A stretch of DNA of 64,000 nt, taken from NCBI GenBank assembly GCA_025093555.1, contig JAIWNF010000059.1, positions 62,001-126,000 on the forward strand, in the 5' to 3' direction. Below the pieces are notes generated by a model. That model made no database searches. It saw only the letters and a program-made list of their open reading frames with translations, and was not told the origin of the DNA. This document shows, in pieces, positions 49,567 to 62,400 of this stretch (the stretch's first letter is position 1; every line of letters begins with the position of its first letter). Source of the DNA: Circinella umbellata (Eukaryota > Mucoromycota > Mucoromycetes > Mucorales > Lichtheimiaceae). A program made the position numbers and the translations under genes.

Positions 49567-51567
49567 TTAATGAGTTGAAGAAAATGGGTCCGGTAATTCG
49601 ATATTGCGAGTATATTTGTCCAGATCATCTAATTGTTTACGGAAGTCGCGTTCCTTCATAAGACCATGATGATATCGTAAGGTGACACAAATAGCTTGAA
49701 TAGTTACAGCTGTTAATGTTTCAACATTTTGTGGGTTAGCATAGAAAGCTTCTTCATCAACAAAAGGGTCTGCGAGCCAATGTCCCCAAATTTTTTGAAG
49801 CATAGCAACATCAATCTAAATATATATACATATAAAATTATAAATCATGAGTATACCTAATATAATTATCATACCATAATAATTCTTTATAGATTACATA
49901 GGGAAGAAATATACACATACTACTCGTATATATAATCTCTCCCCCGTTTCCTCCCCCCTCTTTTCTTTTTGCTCTACCTTTGAGCGAACTTCACATTCAA
50001 AAGGTGCACTATCTTGTGCAGTCACCAAACTCCTGTTTATTGCAAACTTTTTAACGAGTTCTTTTAATAACTTGCGCCACTTTGAACGAAAGTTAGCAAT
50101 GTTGGCTTGAAAAGTTACAACAATTCGATCTTGAGGTCCAACAGGATTACTCTTATATACAGAATTAGCTATTGCTGTTGCTTCTTCATTGGTAATAAAT
50201 CGACTACGAACGAATACGCGTCTTTGTCTTCGCCAATATTCTTTTTCTTTTGCTTTTTCATTTAAGGCTTTATCGTCTATTACTGGTAGATCTTGTGCTA
50301 ATTGTACTTGAAGTGAATCTCGAGGATATGCATATTCAGGTCCACGCCGTTGTAATGCTGCTGCTGCTGCTGCTGACGACGTCGACGATGTTGACGATGA
50401 TCTATGAACAACCGCAGTATGAGCATTATTATTACTAGAAGAAGAGGAAAATGAAGATTTTTGTGGCGCTAACTTTTGTTTTTGTACTTGTTGTTGATAT
50501 GCTAGTGCAGTTGCAGCTGCTTTGGCCGCAGTTGCAGCGGCCGCAGCAGCAGCAGCTTGTCGTTCTTGATATTTTTGTTGAGCATGATGAACTCGAGAAC
50601 GTGGATGATGCCGTGATCGTTTTGATGATATGGGGGGTGCCACATTAAGTTCAGTAAATGAAGTTACGGGACGTGCTCTTCGTTTCTTTTCTCTGACATC
50701 TGACATTGGTGTATCAAGTTGATCAAGATAGAGAGTAGGGTCTGTACGTGGTGAATATGATATATAAGATGAATGAAGATGAGACATTCTCTCTGATAAT
50801 CGTCGTATAGTAGAAGTAGTAGTTGAAATAGGAGCTTCGTCTGGTGATGAAGATGCAGAAGAAGATGATGATGATGTGGATGAAGAAGATGCTGGTAAAG
50901 GAGGTGGAGGTGATGAATTTGTCTGTGAAGGTGGAGAATATGATGATGCTGATGTTGAACGTGATGTTATATTACCGTTGGAAGGACTGATAGTATTATT
51001 ATTATTACTATTAGTATTGTTAGTACTAGTGACAGTATTGGATACTAGAGCTGAAACACGTTTACGTGGTGGTAGAACTCGGGTGGCTACGGAGACAGGT
51101 TGTTGTAATGCTAAATAAGAATAATTATTCAAGCACGATGATATATATACAGAACAAATTCATAAAAAAAAGAAGTTATATTAAATAAACAAAAATAAGA
51201 CAAAAACACACACACAAAACAAGATAAGCAACAATTATCATATATATGAAAAGAGAAAATCGATATATAAAAAGAAAGATTTATATACAATATACAATAT
51301 ATATATATATATGTATATATGTATATATGTATATATAATAAGTTATAAAAGAGGGAGAAGGAAAAGAAAAGAAGAAAAAGAAGTATTAGTTTAACAATAA
51401 CTTAGCAAACAATAAAAAAAATAAAAGCGGAAATTTATCAAAAGAAAAAAAAGGCTATTAAACGATAATAACAATAATAATAATAATAAATTATTACCTT
51501 TACCCTTCCCCTTATTATTTGAAGTTGTACTATTTGATGTATCAGTTACAGAAGGAAGTTTTGGCAT
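49567..51567 (-). CDS. unidentified protein, 483 aa
   Basis: Three exons (51567-51498, 51110-49978, 49815-49567) join in phase to 483 residues. The first 270 or so are disordered: Ser/Thr/Asn/Pro runs, polyAla with Gln and basic patches such as KRSRHHPRSRVHHAQQ. From about residue 290 the protein becomes globular and helical. Recognisable landmarks are KEYWRRQRRVFVRSRFITNE, NFRSKWRKLLKELVKKFAIN and a last exon opening IDVAMLQKIWGHWLADPF. I do not recognise this domain; it looks conserved in style and is probably lineage-specific. The basic patches would suit a nuclear protein, but that is inference. The donor after RSK is GTAGAG, an acceptable but weak site; reading through it would give a different tail ending near 49894. 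Confidence 0.75.
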
Positions 51568-52009
51568 TGGATGAAATTTTGATATGTTTGTGTTATATGT
51601 GCTCTTTAAATATATTAAAATATAAATACGATAATAATTATAATATAATAAGAGGCGGGGGTAGAGAGTTAAGAGAAAAAAAGGAAACCAGGAATAAAAA
51701 ATGGGTCCTTAAATGCCTCTCTTTCTCCTCGCCTTCATCACAACTGAGAGTCACAATGGGAGGCTATTCATAAACTCCGATCAGCTTTTTTTTTTTTTTG
51801 ATTTCTTTTGATAAGTCCAAGAAAAATTATTAATGCTTTTGTTGCTATTGATGATTATTAGTATTATGGTTGTTGTTGTTGTGTGTGTTGTGTTCATATT
51901 ACTGGCTTATTATTGTTATTCAAATGTTGCTTTTTCTTTTTCTTTCTCTTCTTTTTACCATATTACAAAAAAAAAAGAAAAAAACTTAAGTGAAAAGTGC
52001 TCGCTATGA
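51568..52009. promoter_or_regulatory. 5' region of the 483-aa gene
   Basis: About 440 bp between the start of the 483-aa gene and the left target duplication of the 1.4-kb element. It contains T-rich and CT-rich tracts and (GTT)n, with no gene seen. The transposon therefore sits within about 450 bp of this gene's start. Confidence 0.45.
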
Positions 52010-53430
52010 ATAATGAAGGGAAGGACTACGGGCGCGCCAAAAATTTACAGTCAGACGAGGGGCGCGCCAATTTTGAACAGACATCTTAGTAACATGGCGC
52101 GCCCTTCGTCTACCCTTCATCTATTCTTTTTCTTCACTTATTCACAATATTCACAATCTCAACAATACTTATTACCAATATATTTAACGTATTGTGCCAA
52201 TTGAACATAGAGTTTATTTTTATTTCTACGCCATAAAATATACTCAAAAATCACTGAAGCAAAAAGTTATAAAAGAATGCAATACGTATACATCTGCAAC
52301 TATACAAAGAAGCCAATAGCAAAGAAGCGAAGCAATATGACATAGATCAAAAATGGCACTAATTGTAGGCATAGAACTATAATACGTACTATATAATGCT
52401 TGTGCTATAAATAAACGAAATTACAAGAAAAGGACATATGAATTATAATATAGAATGAGTGAGCTAATAGGAGCAGCTCAAAAAAGATCACGTATCAATA
52501 TTTATTACGTAGGATAAAAGAATAATCTGTATAATATAAATTACCAAGTAAGAGCGTACCATATAAATAGGGAAGAAGAAAGAAATTGGGTCATACGTAG
52601 TATAACGAAGAAAAAAGATGACATAAATATAATAATACAAAACGATAAAAAAAAATCAAAGCAATAGTATATAATATGAATAACAATAGCTTCTAGAAAT
52701 CTCTCTTAAAGGCATAATTTTTGTCTTGTGGCTGATCGTAAACTCAAGAGTCAAGATTTTGGTTTTTAAACAAGAATTCTATTGCATCCTCGAATAAAAT
52801 ATTGGTGTAGTCTTGTTGAATGAGTCAAGAACAAGAACACTTTGTATGAAAGATAGCGGTATAGTCTTAAAATGTTATTGTTTTTTGTAATGAACCTATG
52901 TTGGAGAATTCTGTTGGTCCATGGATCCCATAATAGCAAGCTTATATTAATATGTACAACACCTATTATTAATATTTGTACAATATTTCCATTGCATAAA
53001 TATTTCAATATGTTATTACTAAAGTCTTTGAAAGTAAAAATAAAAATTGAATATGATTTTTTACTTTATACGTATGAATTAATTCTTAATTTGATTTGAC
53101 CCATTGGATATAATAGATTAAAAAGAAATTAATATATATATTTTAATAATAGTTTTCCAAATGGCTTAATATTTTTATTATCGTAAAGTATTCAACTGAA
53201 GAATGATGATGATTCAACCGGACTGTCATATTTTTATTCGTAATTCTTTTATTTAAAGTAGAGAAAATTCAGTTTAAATAAGATATGTTTCATATAGCAA
53301 ACTTGAACAAGAGCAAGCAAAGTAAAACAGACGAAGGGCGCGCCATGTTACTAAAGTGCCGGCTCAGAATTGGCGCGCCCCTCGTCTGACTATCAATTTT
53401 TGGCGCGCCCGTAGTCATTCCCATAATGAA
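52010..53430. mobile_element. non-autonomous TIR transposon, 1,405 bp, with triple GGCGCGCC terminal repeats
   Basis: Inverted repeats of 94 bp at 52018-52111 and 53329-53422 match at about 85 of 94 positions by eye. Each carries three GGCGCGCC octamers at mirrored positions: 52031, 52061 and 52096 on the left; 53337, 53372 and 53402 on the right, spaced 30 and 35 bp. The element is flanked by a perfect 8-bp direct repeat, ATAATGAA (52010-52017 and 53423-53430), which is the target duplication. The roughly 1.2-kb interior is AT-rich, with no frame longer than about 80 codons, so no transposase is encoded. Long TIRs with an 8-bp duplication point to a Mutator-like (MULE) family; hAT also makes 8-bp duplications but usually has short TIRs. 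Confidence 0.88.
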
Positions 53431-56130
53431 TACTTTATTGAAAATATGCTTGCTTGTAAAAAATATGAATCACTTTTTTTTTAAGTGCCGGATAAATAAA
53501 AAGAACAAAAAAGAAGACAAGAGATTCTTAGACTTCAGTTTTTGAGTAAATATTGTAGTTTATGCATCATTAAACAAAAGTTGCTACTATTTGGATGGTT
53601 GTTTTTTTTTCTTTAATAATAATAAAACTGACAGAAATTTTAAGCATGACTTGTCACAGTCATAAACTTTTTTTTTGCACACTGACCACACTCCTTTTCT
53701 ATGGGTAGAAAAGACTATGCCTCGTTTTAGTGGATGATATATATTGTGTCACAAGTCTCACTATAATTAACAATATAATCAGAGTAATAATGTGTACGTA
53801 TTAAGGTATAATCGAACTTGTGTATTGTTTTTTTTTGTATGATGGTAAATAATAATGAATCATGTGTTTTATTATTTTTGGTAATGTTGCAATTATTTTA
53901 TTAGGCTAATATTTATTACCATATTTATTTACTATATCAAAATTGGTAAAAAAAAAAAAAGTAATGACATAGTCATAACATTTAGCAGTAAATAGTATGA
54001 TAGTAGTAATAATAAAAAATTCATAATAAAAAACACTGCTAAATGCCCTTGTTTATTCTACGTACAATGTTTTTTTTTGTTAACAATTTACACTGTCACT
54101 TTCTCGGATTGTGTTCAGTGTTGTTAGAAAAGGTAACTAGAACACATTGTAATTTTAATACACTTTTCTCATACATTATCACTGTAACATTTCCTTTCTC
54201 ATTCAACATTATAAGTTAAAGTGGCCTATCTTTATATTATAAAAAATTCTATTACTTTTCGTATATAGATCCTGGCAATAGTATCATGGTTACTATTCTT
54301 TTTTTTACTAAAGGCAAAATAGGTCTGTTATCACTGTCATTGCCACTTATATTTGGACAGCACAATTACGCTATATTATACATCAAAGTCCGGATTGTCA
54401 TCACCTTTTTTTTTTCTACTTCGAGAAAAAGGAAAGAGCTCGAAACAAAAAATACGTCATTCATGCACGTTCCTCTTCTGCGCCGAGATCAGAATGATTA
54501 GTACGTATCATAAATTATATTTTTTACATATAAGCATAACTTATAAAAGATAATAATGGTATGTAATATGTACTTTTATATTTTAATAGATTAGTTTTAT
54601 TAGTGACATTTCCTGTTTTTTTAAACAATGAAATGGTTTCAGAAGAATCCAGAGCACGTGATTGTAACATCCAAACATTAACAAAACAAATAATGTGATT
54701 TGTCTTTGCTGAAACTTACCATTACAGCATATACTCGCATAAATATACAATATTATTTTTTGTCGTGTTTTAGCTTAAGTATTTAGGACAACCAAGTACA
54801 CTTGTTCAAAAAAAAAACACAAGTTATAATAACTTTCACCAATTCCTCCATTTTTCTCATATTTACTCATATGTATGGTACGTCTTGAAGATATTTCAAA
54901 ATGATTCACTCAATTATATTTTTAGTATGCCAAAAAAAATCTAACTGGCTTCTTTTTATATACTCTGTTTATGCGATAAGCCAACCGTTATCGCCTCAGA
55001 ATGTGTATAAAAGCTTAAAAAGGGTTCACAAAACACCAAAAAAAAAACTAATCTAAAAATAGTACAAGGTTGTGTAATATTGTAGTTTAGTTTAGTTAGT
55101 TTTAACTTTCTGAAATCTACCAACGTATAAAGGTGTAGCAAATTATGTTTTTTTACTCTCAGTTATCTTTAATAAAATTGATCTGCATTAGCCTGCATGT
55201 AATAATAAAAAAAAAAGAGAGAGACTTTATTTTGTTGCCAAGGTAAAAACAAGTTATTATACATGTTATTATAAACCATTGAAATGATTAAAAATGTTTA
55301 ATAATACATACTTGAGCTGTGGTTTTTTATTGTTTTATTTGATCAAGTACGTGCAATTTTAAATATTTTATTGATATCACTCCTCTTTTGAAGGTAAAAT
55401 ATAAATGTTTTTTTTTTAATTTTATGAAAATTCCAATTGGAAAACTAGGGGAAACAAGAGTGAGTCAGTTTATGAAAAGACCGTGTATCTTCTACATTAT
55501 TACAAGTAAATATACCCCCCCCCAAAAAAAAAAAATGAAATAAGAATATGCATCTCGGGTCAATTGTCTTTATCTGATATAATTACTAGAATACAACATA
55601 TTGAGAATAGTCAATTATGTTTGAGAACAAGTACATCCCAATCAAGTCGTTCGTATAAACAAAAACAACCTTTTAAAAAACAGATACGTAAATAAACAGT
55701 TTCAAAATGATATGTAAGTAAATACGTTTTGTCAAACTGGTTTTCAATATCTTGTTTTTCTTTTTTATTTTACATGTATTTAAGAAATGGAAGCTTTGTA
55801 TGATATATATATATATACTGATATATTGATATCATCTATGATAATAACTATTACGTATTATTGGGAAGACAAAGAAGAAACACTGTTGATAAGGAAAAAA
55901 AACATGTATTTTCTTACGTCGTCCTGCATTTTTCTTTTATCAAACTCAAGTAATTTGTATCATTAGTGTCCCAAATAGATATATCGTGGTCTTTAATAAC
56001 TCTCAAAACTATAATTATTGAACGTATCGTATGGACATAAAATAAAATATAGATTCTTGTTGTTAATCAATGGAGACTACCTACTGTTTCTAGAGAATCT
56101 TTAATGGCGATTAAGAATCACTAATAGTAG
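53431..56130. other. gene-free region between transposons
   Basis: About 2.7 kb of AT-rich sequence with no supportable gene. An 11-bp inverted repeat (CATTTAGCAGT / ACTGCTAAATG) at 53979-53989 and 54035-54045 may mark another small hairpin element, but no target duplication is clear. Confidence 0.5.
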
Positions 56131-56888
56131 TAAGGTGCATCCTAACTTAAACCGTCATATTTTTCGAAAATTGAGATATTTTGAACATCCGATGGGTAAT
56201 AATATTGCCACCAATGAGATAAGCCTGTGAAATACCAGAAAAAAGAGATGTTAGTGTATGTAGGTATATACACTGTTGAGAAGTATGTAGTGATTTTTCT
56301 AATTTCTTCTCTTTTTCTATTGCTTGGTTTCATAACACCATTTGTTATTTCTGCTATTTCCCTAGTATTTTCTGCCAGAACCTGGTTCTATTTTTTTCTA
56401 TTAAAAATGGCGGATGAGGTTATAAGCTTACTTGGTTGCTATTCAACAAGAGTTCGGATTTTTTTTAGTACAGTATCTAAATCTAATTAATATTTAAAAA
56501 TAACTACTTTTCGAGTTTTATTGTTGTTCTTATATCTAATTTTTTAATCGAGTGAAAATGATAGACCAGTAAAAGTTTAAATGCTACATATAATCTAGAG
56601 CACGAACTTTGTGTAACCGTAACCATCCACTTTTATCGGTTACACACTGTTTATCCCTTTCTCGAAATATTGGCATTACTTGGTAAAATATCATATTTTG
56701 TCAAAACTTTGAAGTGACAAATCTCAATGGAGAGTAATTTTCTCTAAAATATGTTCCGTAAAATCTCTTCAGAATACCTAAGTTAACGTATATTACGGCT
56801 CAAAAAGCTCATAGCTTCATTTCTGACAATTTTTTGTCAATTCTTAATTCACCCCATATTTTGACGGTTTAAGTCAGGATACACCCTA
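56131..56888. mobile_element. TA-flanked TIR element, 754 bp, non-autonomous
   Basis: Terminal inverted repeats of about 25 bp: the left end at 56133 begins AGGTGCATCCTAACTTAAAC, and the right end, reversed, begins GGGTGTATCCTGACTTAAAC. Both continue CGTCA. TA dinucleotides flank both ends (56131-56132 and 56887-56888), the Tc1/mariner-type target duplication. The interior has a separate 10-bp hairpin (TGTGTAACCG / CGGTTACACA) at 56610-56646 and no transposase frame. The TIR divergence suggests an old copy. Confidence 0.65.
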
Positions 56889-57625
56889 GTGAATAATCTC
56901 ATATCTAGACCTTCTAATGTTCTTTCTTTCTATTATAAGTAAATAACTAGCTTTATTTCATTCAGCTTAAACTATATTTAAAATAAGTATATTCTTATCT
57001 ATACTTCTCTTTTCATTGGATAATATTTTTTCAGTTACATACATACGTATATATCTTCTTTTTCATCGTACCGCAAGGAAGCGACCATATACCCACAGGT
57101 ACCGATCATTTCAGTCTTCACACTTTAATAAAATATAAATTTTGAACTATATCTTCTTTTTTCATAAAGTTCTTTTGGTGGGTTTAGCATAACATAGATC
57201 CAAGTAACATAAATAATTGGTTATTATTACAGTACAAGATCATTTTTTTTCTTCTGTTCCGCCACCATCAAATGTTATATATCATTGTCTTCTTTTCTCA
57301 AAGCATTTATTATACACCGTAGGAAAAATATATACAAGAAATATATAGAAAATATATAGATATTCACGTATATGATTTTGCACATTTTTGAATATTTTTT
57401 GTATATCAGATTTGAATATTTTTGAATATTTTTGAATATCTGTATACGGATATACGATTAATATAAACATTTTGTATATTTTATGATAATTTCCAATTGC
57501 TCATTTTATTAATTGTTTATTATTTTGTTGTATTTATAAACGTGAAAGCTATACAATGCTGGTTACTACTACATAATCCACCCTTACATCATTCTTCGTA
57601 TCTTTACATGGTCCTATAGACTATC

Positions 57626-59384
57626 TTAGCTATTTATAATGTTGTTGCTTTCCTGCATCTTCTTTGTAATACGTCGCTTGGCTTTTGTTACTGGTTTAAC
57701 TGATTTTGATTGTGTTGCTGTTGTAGTGCTAGAATCATTCGCTCCTACTATCGTTTCCATTTTCCTACTGTTTTTTGGTGGCCGTCCAACCTTTCTTTTT
57801 ACTTGGAAATTTTCGTTTGTCTCCTTACTAACCGACGATGCCATCATGCTTCTAGATTCATTAGCATCATTATGATGTAATTTTGGTCTTTTTCTACTAC
57901 TATTACTTTTTGCTAAATCAGGTTGTTAATATCAAGTTGCAAAGCATCACATAGATATAAATTCACAGATAAATTTATTATAGCTTACAATTATCAGCTT
58001 CTTGAACGTTCTTTCTGGTGCTTGTGGGGAGATTTGTGACCATTAGTTTATTACCACGCGTGATATCAAAGAAGTTTTTAAAGGTAGAAGTTAGTAATTT
58101 GCAAGCATCAATACCCTTTCGCCACTGAGATACTATTTTAGTACCTTTCATCATCATATTCAATGGTATCGCTCTCGCTTTCAGACAATTCAGTTTCCAA
58201 ATACATTATTTTTTCTTGTTTCGCTTGTTCATTCTCTGTGGCATATACACTAAATATTATAGAATCCCATGGTATTAAAAAATGTACAACATTCGTTAAA
58301 GCCCGAACTGTCATATCGAATAAAAAAAATACAAACTTTTGTTCACCATCAATTAAATCCTCATTCTGATCGTCTTCGCTGATAGACAGTAAAAAGAAAA
58401 ATAAGATAACAACAATTGTCGCTATATTAGTACAACTATGAAAGTGATTCAAGTCAGTGTAATTAAAAAATACATACTTGACTTCTGAGTCCATGTGTTG
58501 TCTACCAGTTTTAATATATAAATAGAATTATGTTGGTGCACGATTTATTAATCTAGTGTTTTTTTATCCACGTACCTTTCTACACCAGTCGAGTTTTCAT
58601 CATCTCCCACAAATGTTTTGTTGTCAGTTGCACCATAATCCGAGACTTCTGTTATCAAAGGAATGAAAGTCATCATAAATAACGATCAATTATGTTAGTA
58701 TACATTAGGTTTTTTTCACTTACATTTTTTATTTTTACATTTAAAAAATGCCTTGCGCATAATTAAATGAGCTCCCCAACTTTCACAGCAGGCGTTTAAC
58801 GGATATTGATCACCAACAATTTCTTCAAGTTTTTTCTCAGCTAAGTATTGAATCGATTTGTCCAGATCGGAAAATGTTGAACAAGGATCCAAGTGATGCT
58901 CTCGTTTGAGATCGTAAGCCAGTTGTTCAGAAAAACGTTTAACATTTCTCTTGAATGTTGTGAAATAATGCGCGTGCCATGGTTTTTTCTTTTTTTCGAG
59001 AACGTTTTTACCCAAAGCTTCAAAGTAATCCCAATTGAATTGTAAAGATTTTCCTTCTTGCTTTGGAGGTTGAACGTTACGCGCTATTTTTTCCCCTGAA
59101 AAAGGATTATCATCAATATCTGCTTGTGGATATTCCAATCGTGTTACTGTAGCTTGGTTGTCGAGTCGATTAATTATTAATTCAACTTGTTTACTCAAAC
59201 GTTCAACGGTCAAAAGCGTGTGATTGACTTGGCTTGTAAGATCGGCTTCAAATCGAGTATTGTTCTCATCCATAACTTCTAAGTAAGATCTTACACTTTC
59301 AAAGCCTTCTCTGATTTCTCTTGTTGATTCAGTAGTTGCTTGTATGAAAGAAGTAAGTAGCTGACTCGTATTATCTTGGGTCAT
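57626..59384 (-). CDS. AT-hook, coiled-coil accessory protein of the CACTA-type element
   Basis: A multi-exon minus-strand gene starting at 59384. Clear exons are 59384-58724, 58645-58576, 58501-58478 and a fourth from 58378, then a segment ending at 57989 and a last exon 57911-57626. The junction between the fourth and fifth exons (about 58300-58125) is unresolved: a TACTAA branch-like string and CTCAG acceptor are present, but the donor is ambiguous. The N-terminal 95 residues look helical and coiled-coil-forming (ESTREIREGFESVRSYLEVM and following heptads). The last exon carries an AT-hook, KRKVGRPPKN, plus basic tracts that would bind the element's AT-rich subterminal repeats. Many CACTA elements encode a second DNA-binding protein beside the transposase (TnpA/TNP1 in plants). 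This fits that role, but homology to those proteins is not evident. Confidence 0.65.
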
Positions 59385-59475
59385 GGTAATAAAAGTTAAA
59401 GGGAAAAAAAATAGTTGTGAAAAAGAAAGGAGTTGGTTTTAATCTGAGTTGGCTTCCTCCACTTAGTTTGTTAAA
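59385..59475. promoter_or_regulatory. compact bidirectional promoter within the transposon
   Basis: Only 91 bp separate the start codons of the divergent accessory (-) and transposase (+) genes. It contains an A-rich patch and a T-rich patch but no clear TATA box. Both genes must be expressed from this gap or from promoters overlapping coding sequence. Confidence 0.5.
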
Positions 59476-62400
59476 ATGCCAGACAGAATCCTATTACAAA
59501 AATGCTCTTCTTGTAAATGGCTTATCCGAGGAACGCGTTTGGAGTTAGATGCTCATGAAACCACATGTATTAGAAGTAAATTAAATTTATTGTGTGGTTC
59601 TCAAGAATCGCCTACTCCTGAATCTTCTATAAGTAATAATATCAGTTAAGTGAGGCAGTTAATAAGGAATGGACGCGTTTATAAATCTAGTATCAAAACT
59701 AATTATATTGGTATTGTCAATAGCACCAGACCCTGTGAGTTTCTCTGAAGAATCAGCAACCACAAATACTAATGACATCGAAAAGATTGAACAGGTAATA
59801 ATTTTAACAGTAATGCCTACAACTACGTTCCATTAGAAGTAGACCAACATTTCTTTTTTAGTTGGAAAATCCTGAGATTGATGAAACGGGTCTATCTGAT
59901 CAACAAGACGACGATGTTGACATCTCTGATTGGAATCAATATGAAAGAATATCGAAAATAACTGAGCAATCTACATTATATCCACAAGAATCTTCAATAT
60001 CTTTGCACGATTCAACGAACCTAATTGAAAAAATATCATCAATATCGACGTCACCACACGGATCAATAGATATACCCTCTAATAATTGCACCACTACAAT
60101 AAATGGCAGCACTCATGTTACTTCTGCTGCAACAGTTATTGACGTGCGTCAGAAATATATCCATGACGATGAACATATTAAAGTTAGTTTGGACATGTAT
60201 GCAATTGCAATACACCATGGTGGAACGCAAGAACTATTCGATAAAATGATAACACGATTCAATCAATACATAAACAAACAGTTACCACCATTGTATAGCT
60301 ACAGTAAATCACGACAAGCATTACGAGAATCATACGGTGTAAAGCCAAAACAATATCATATTTGCAAAAACGGTTGTATGATGTTTAAAGATGGTAACAA
60401 TGGTTTAGAATGCGATGTATGTCATGAACCACGCTACCAAGATGCTGATACGCTCACTCCAAATAAAACAATGACACAACTTTCTTTGAAAGAACAGCTT
60501 GCTTTGTTTGTCAATGACGATACCATGCGTACACTGTTAAAGCATCGTGCACAGTGGACATCCACTGATAAAGTTAAGAAAAGTGTTTTCGATGGTGCAG
60601 TATACAAGGAATTACTCAGTAACAACATATTTCAAGGTGAGATGGATATTGCATTAGCATTGTATGTTGATGATTTTGAGGCATTTAAACGTGGTACGAA
60701 TTCCATGTCAATTTGCCATGTCGTGATTTTAAACCTTCCAGAAGATGTTCGGTATGAAGATGCAAACATGATCCAAATTTACGTTGCTCCTGGGCCAAAG
60801 AAACCAAAGGACATCTTCAGTTTTCTTGATCCTGTCCTTCGAGAACTCGATGAACTATGCACACATGGTATGATTGTTGAGACCGACGAAAAGAGGATCC
60901 CACTCAAAGCACACCTATTGTTTGTGGGTGGCGATATTCCAGGTGTAGCCAAGGTAGCAGGTCACATGGGGCACCAAAGTTATTATGGATGTAGATTCTG
61001 TACAATTAAAGGTATGTATCAAGAAAATCGGATGACATTCCCGCCAGTATCCAAATCAAAACCACAGCAACACGTAACCATCAGCACAAGTAGTCAAGAG
61101 CAGCACCACAACAACAAAGAAGATAATCGGGAAAAGCCTGTTATACGACGGATAGAAACGTTCAAACGAAAGAATGAAAGTATTGGACAAATTGATGCTT
61201 CCCCATTTGCGAATCTTTGTACATTTCATGGCGCGACCTTCTTTCCCATTGATATTATGCATCTTATGAAAGGTATAGGTGAACAACTGTGGAAAATGAT
61301 TAAGGGTGTTTATGGTAAAGATGGCTGTTCATTATATTTATCAAATGTGGAACAAAAGCAAATCGGGTCACGAATTGCATCATCGCGGCATTTAACCCCT
61401 TCGTCATTTTCTGGAGATTGTGGTGACATATCATTTCAAAGCGGTTTCTACCGAGCTGTGGACTGGATTCATTTTATGCTGTATTTTGTTCCCACGACTG
61501 TTCTTGAATTTTATGTCGATGTAGAAACACGGAAAGCACTTACCGATATATCAATAATTTATCAATATGCTTTTTCAAGGTACATTATCAACATTCTTAT
61601 TTTACAAAAAAAAAGAATATGCAATGTATGTAGCTCAAGTAATGATATGTATAACGCTTATCTTCTTATATAGAGAAATTGACGAAAATGGTATGACATG
61701 TTTAAGAAGCGCTGTCAAGTCGTGGACAAATTGGCTGTGCAAGCAAGTGAACAGCAAAAAATTATCAGCTGCTGCTTTTACGATAAACGAACACTATCTT
61801 ACACACTTGTGCAAAACAATTGAACGCGATGGTCCATTAGTCTATCTAGCAGCTTTTAATATGGAACGAAGTATCGGTGCAATAAAAACACGCGTACGAT
61901 CGCATCGACATCCCGGAATAAATGCAGGCAATATGCTTCTGGATTTAGCTGCAGTGAGAAAACGAAAAAGAAATGAGCTCAATTATGATAGTAATGATGA
62001 CGATATCAACGAGAATTCCAAAGACAAAACGGATCAACATCCATTACGGAAGAAAACAAAATCAAAAAAGGTAATAATTGTTTCCAATGACAAGAAAAGT
62101 TCAGAAATATGGGGACCATTTGCAGTAGAGACTATGGAAGCTTTAGACTGCCGAAAACAGCTTCGCCATTTTTGGGCTTGGAGAAAACAAACTTACTCAG
62201 GTGTCAATCTTGATCCTGATGAGATGATTGAGACAGGTAATCGTTTGTACAAAGATGGAATTACATATGGTGGAACAGAGAGAGAGTCGTTACTCCGTTT
62301 GCATATATGGGTAGACATAGATAAGTCAAGAAAAAGATCATCTGTGAAACCTGAGCAGCGACAGTATTTTGGACAAGTGAAGTTTTTTTTTAAGCATGGG

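Noticed and set aside
52018..53422. GGCGCGCC (AscI site) triplets as cloning-vector or linker contamination
   Set aside because: The octamers lie in long mirrored inverted repeats that are themselves diverged, and the whole unit is bounded by an 8-bp duplication of the surrounding genomic sequence, as expected for a transposon.
57340..57450. CRISPR-like array of short direct repeats
   Set aside because: The repeats are AT-rich, irregular, without unique spacers, and sit in the subterminal zone of a eukaryotic transposon.
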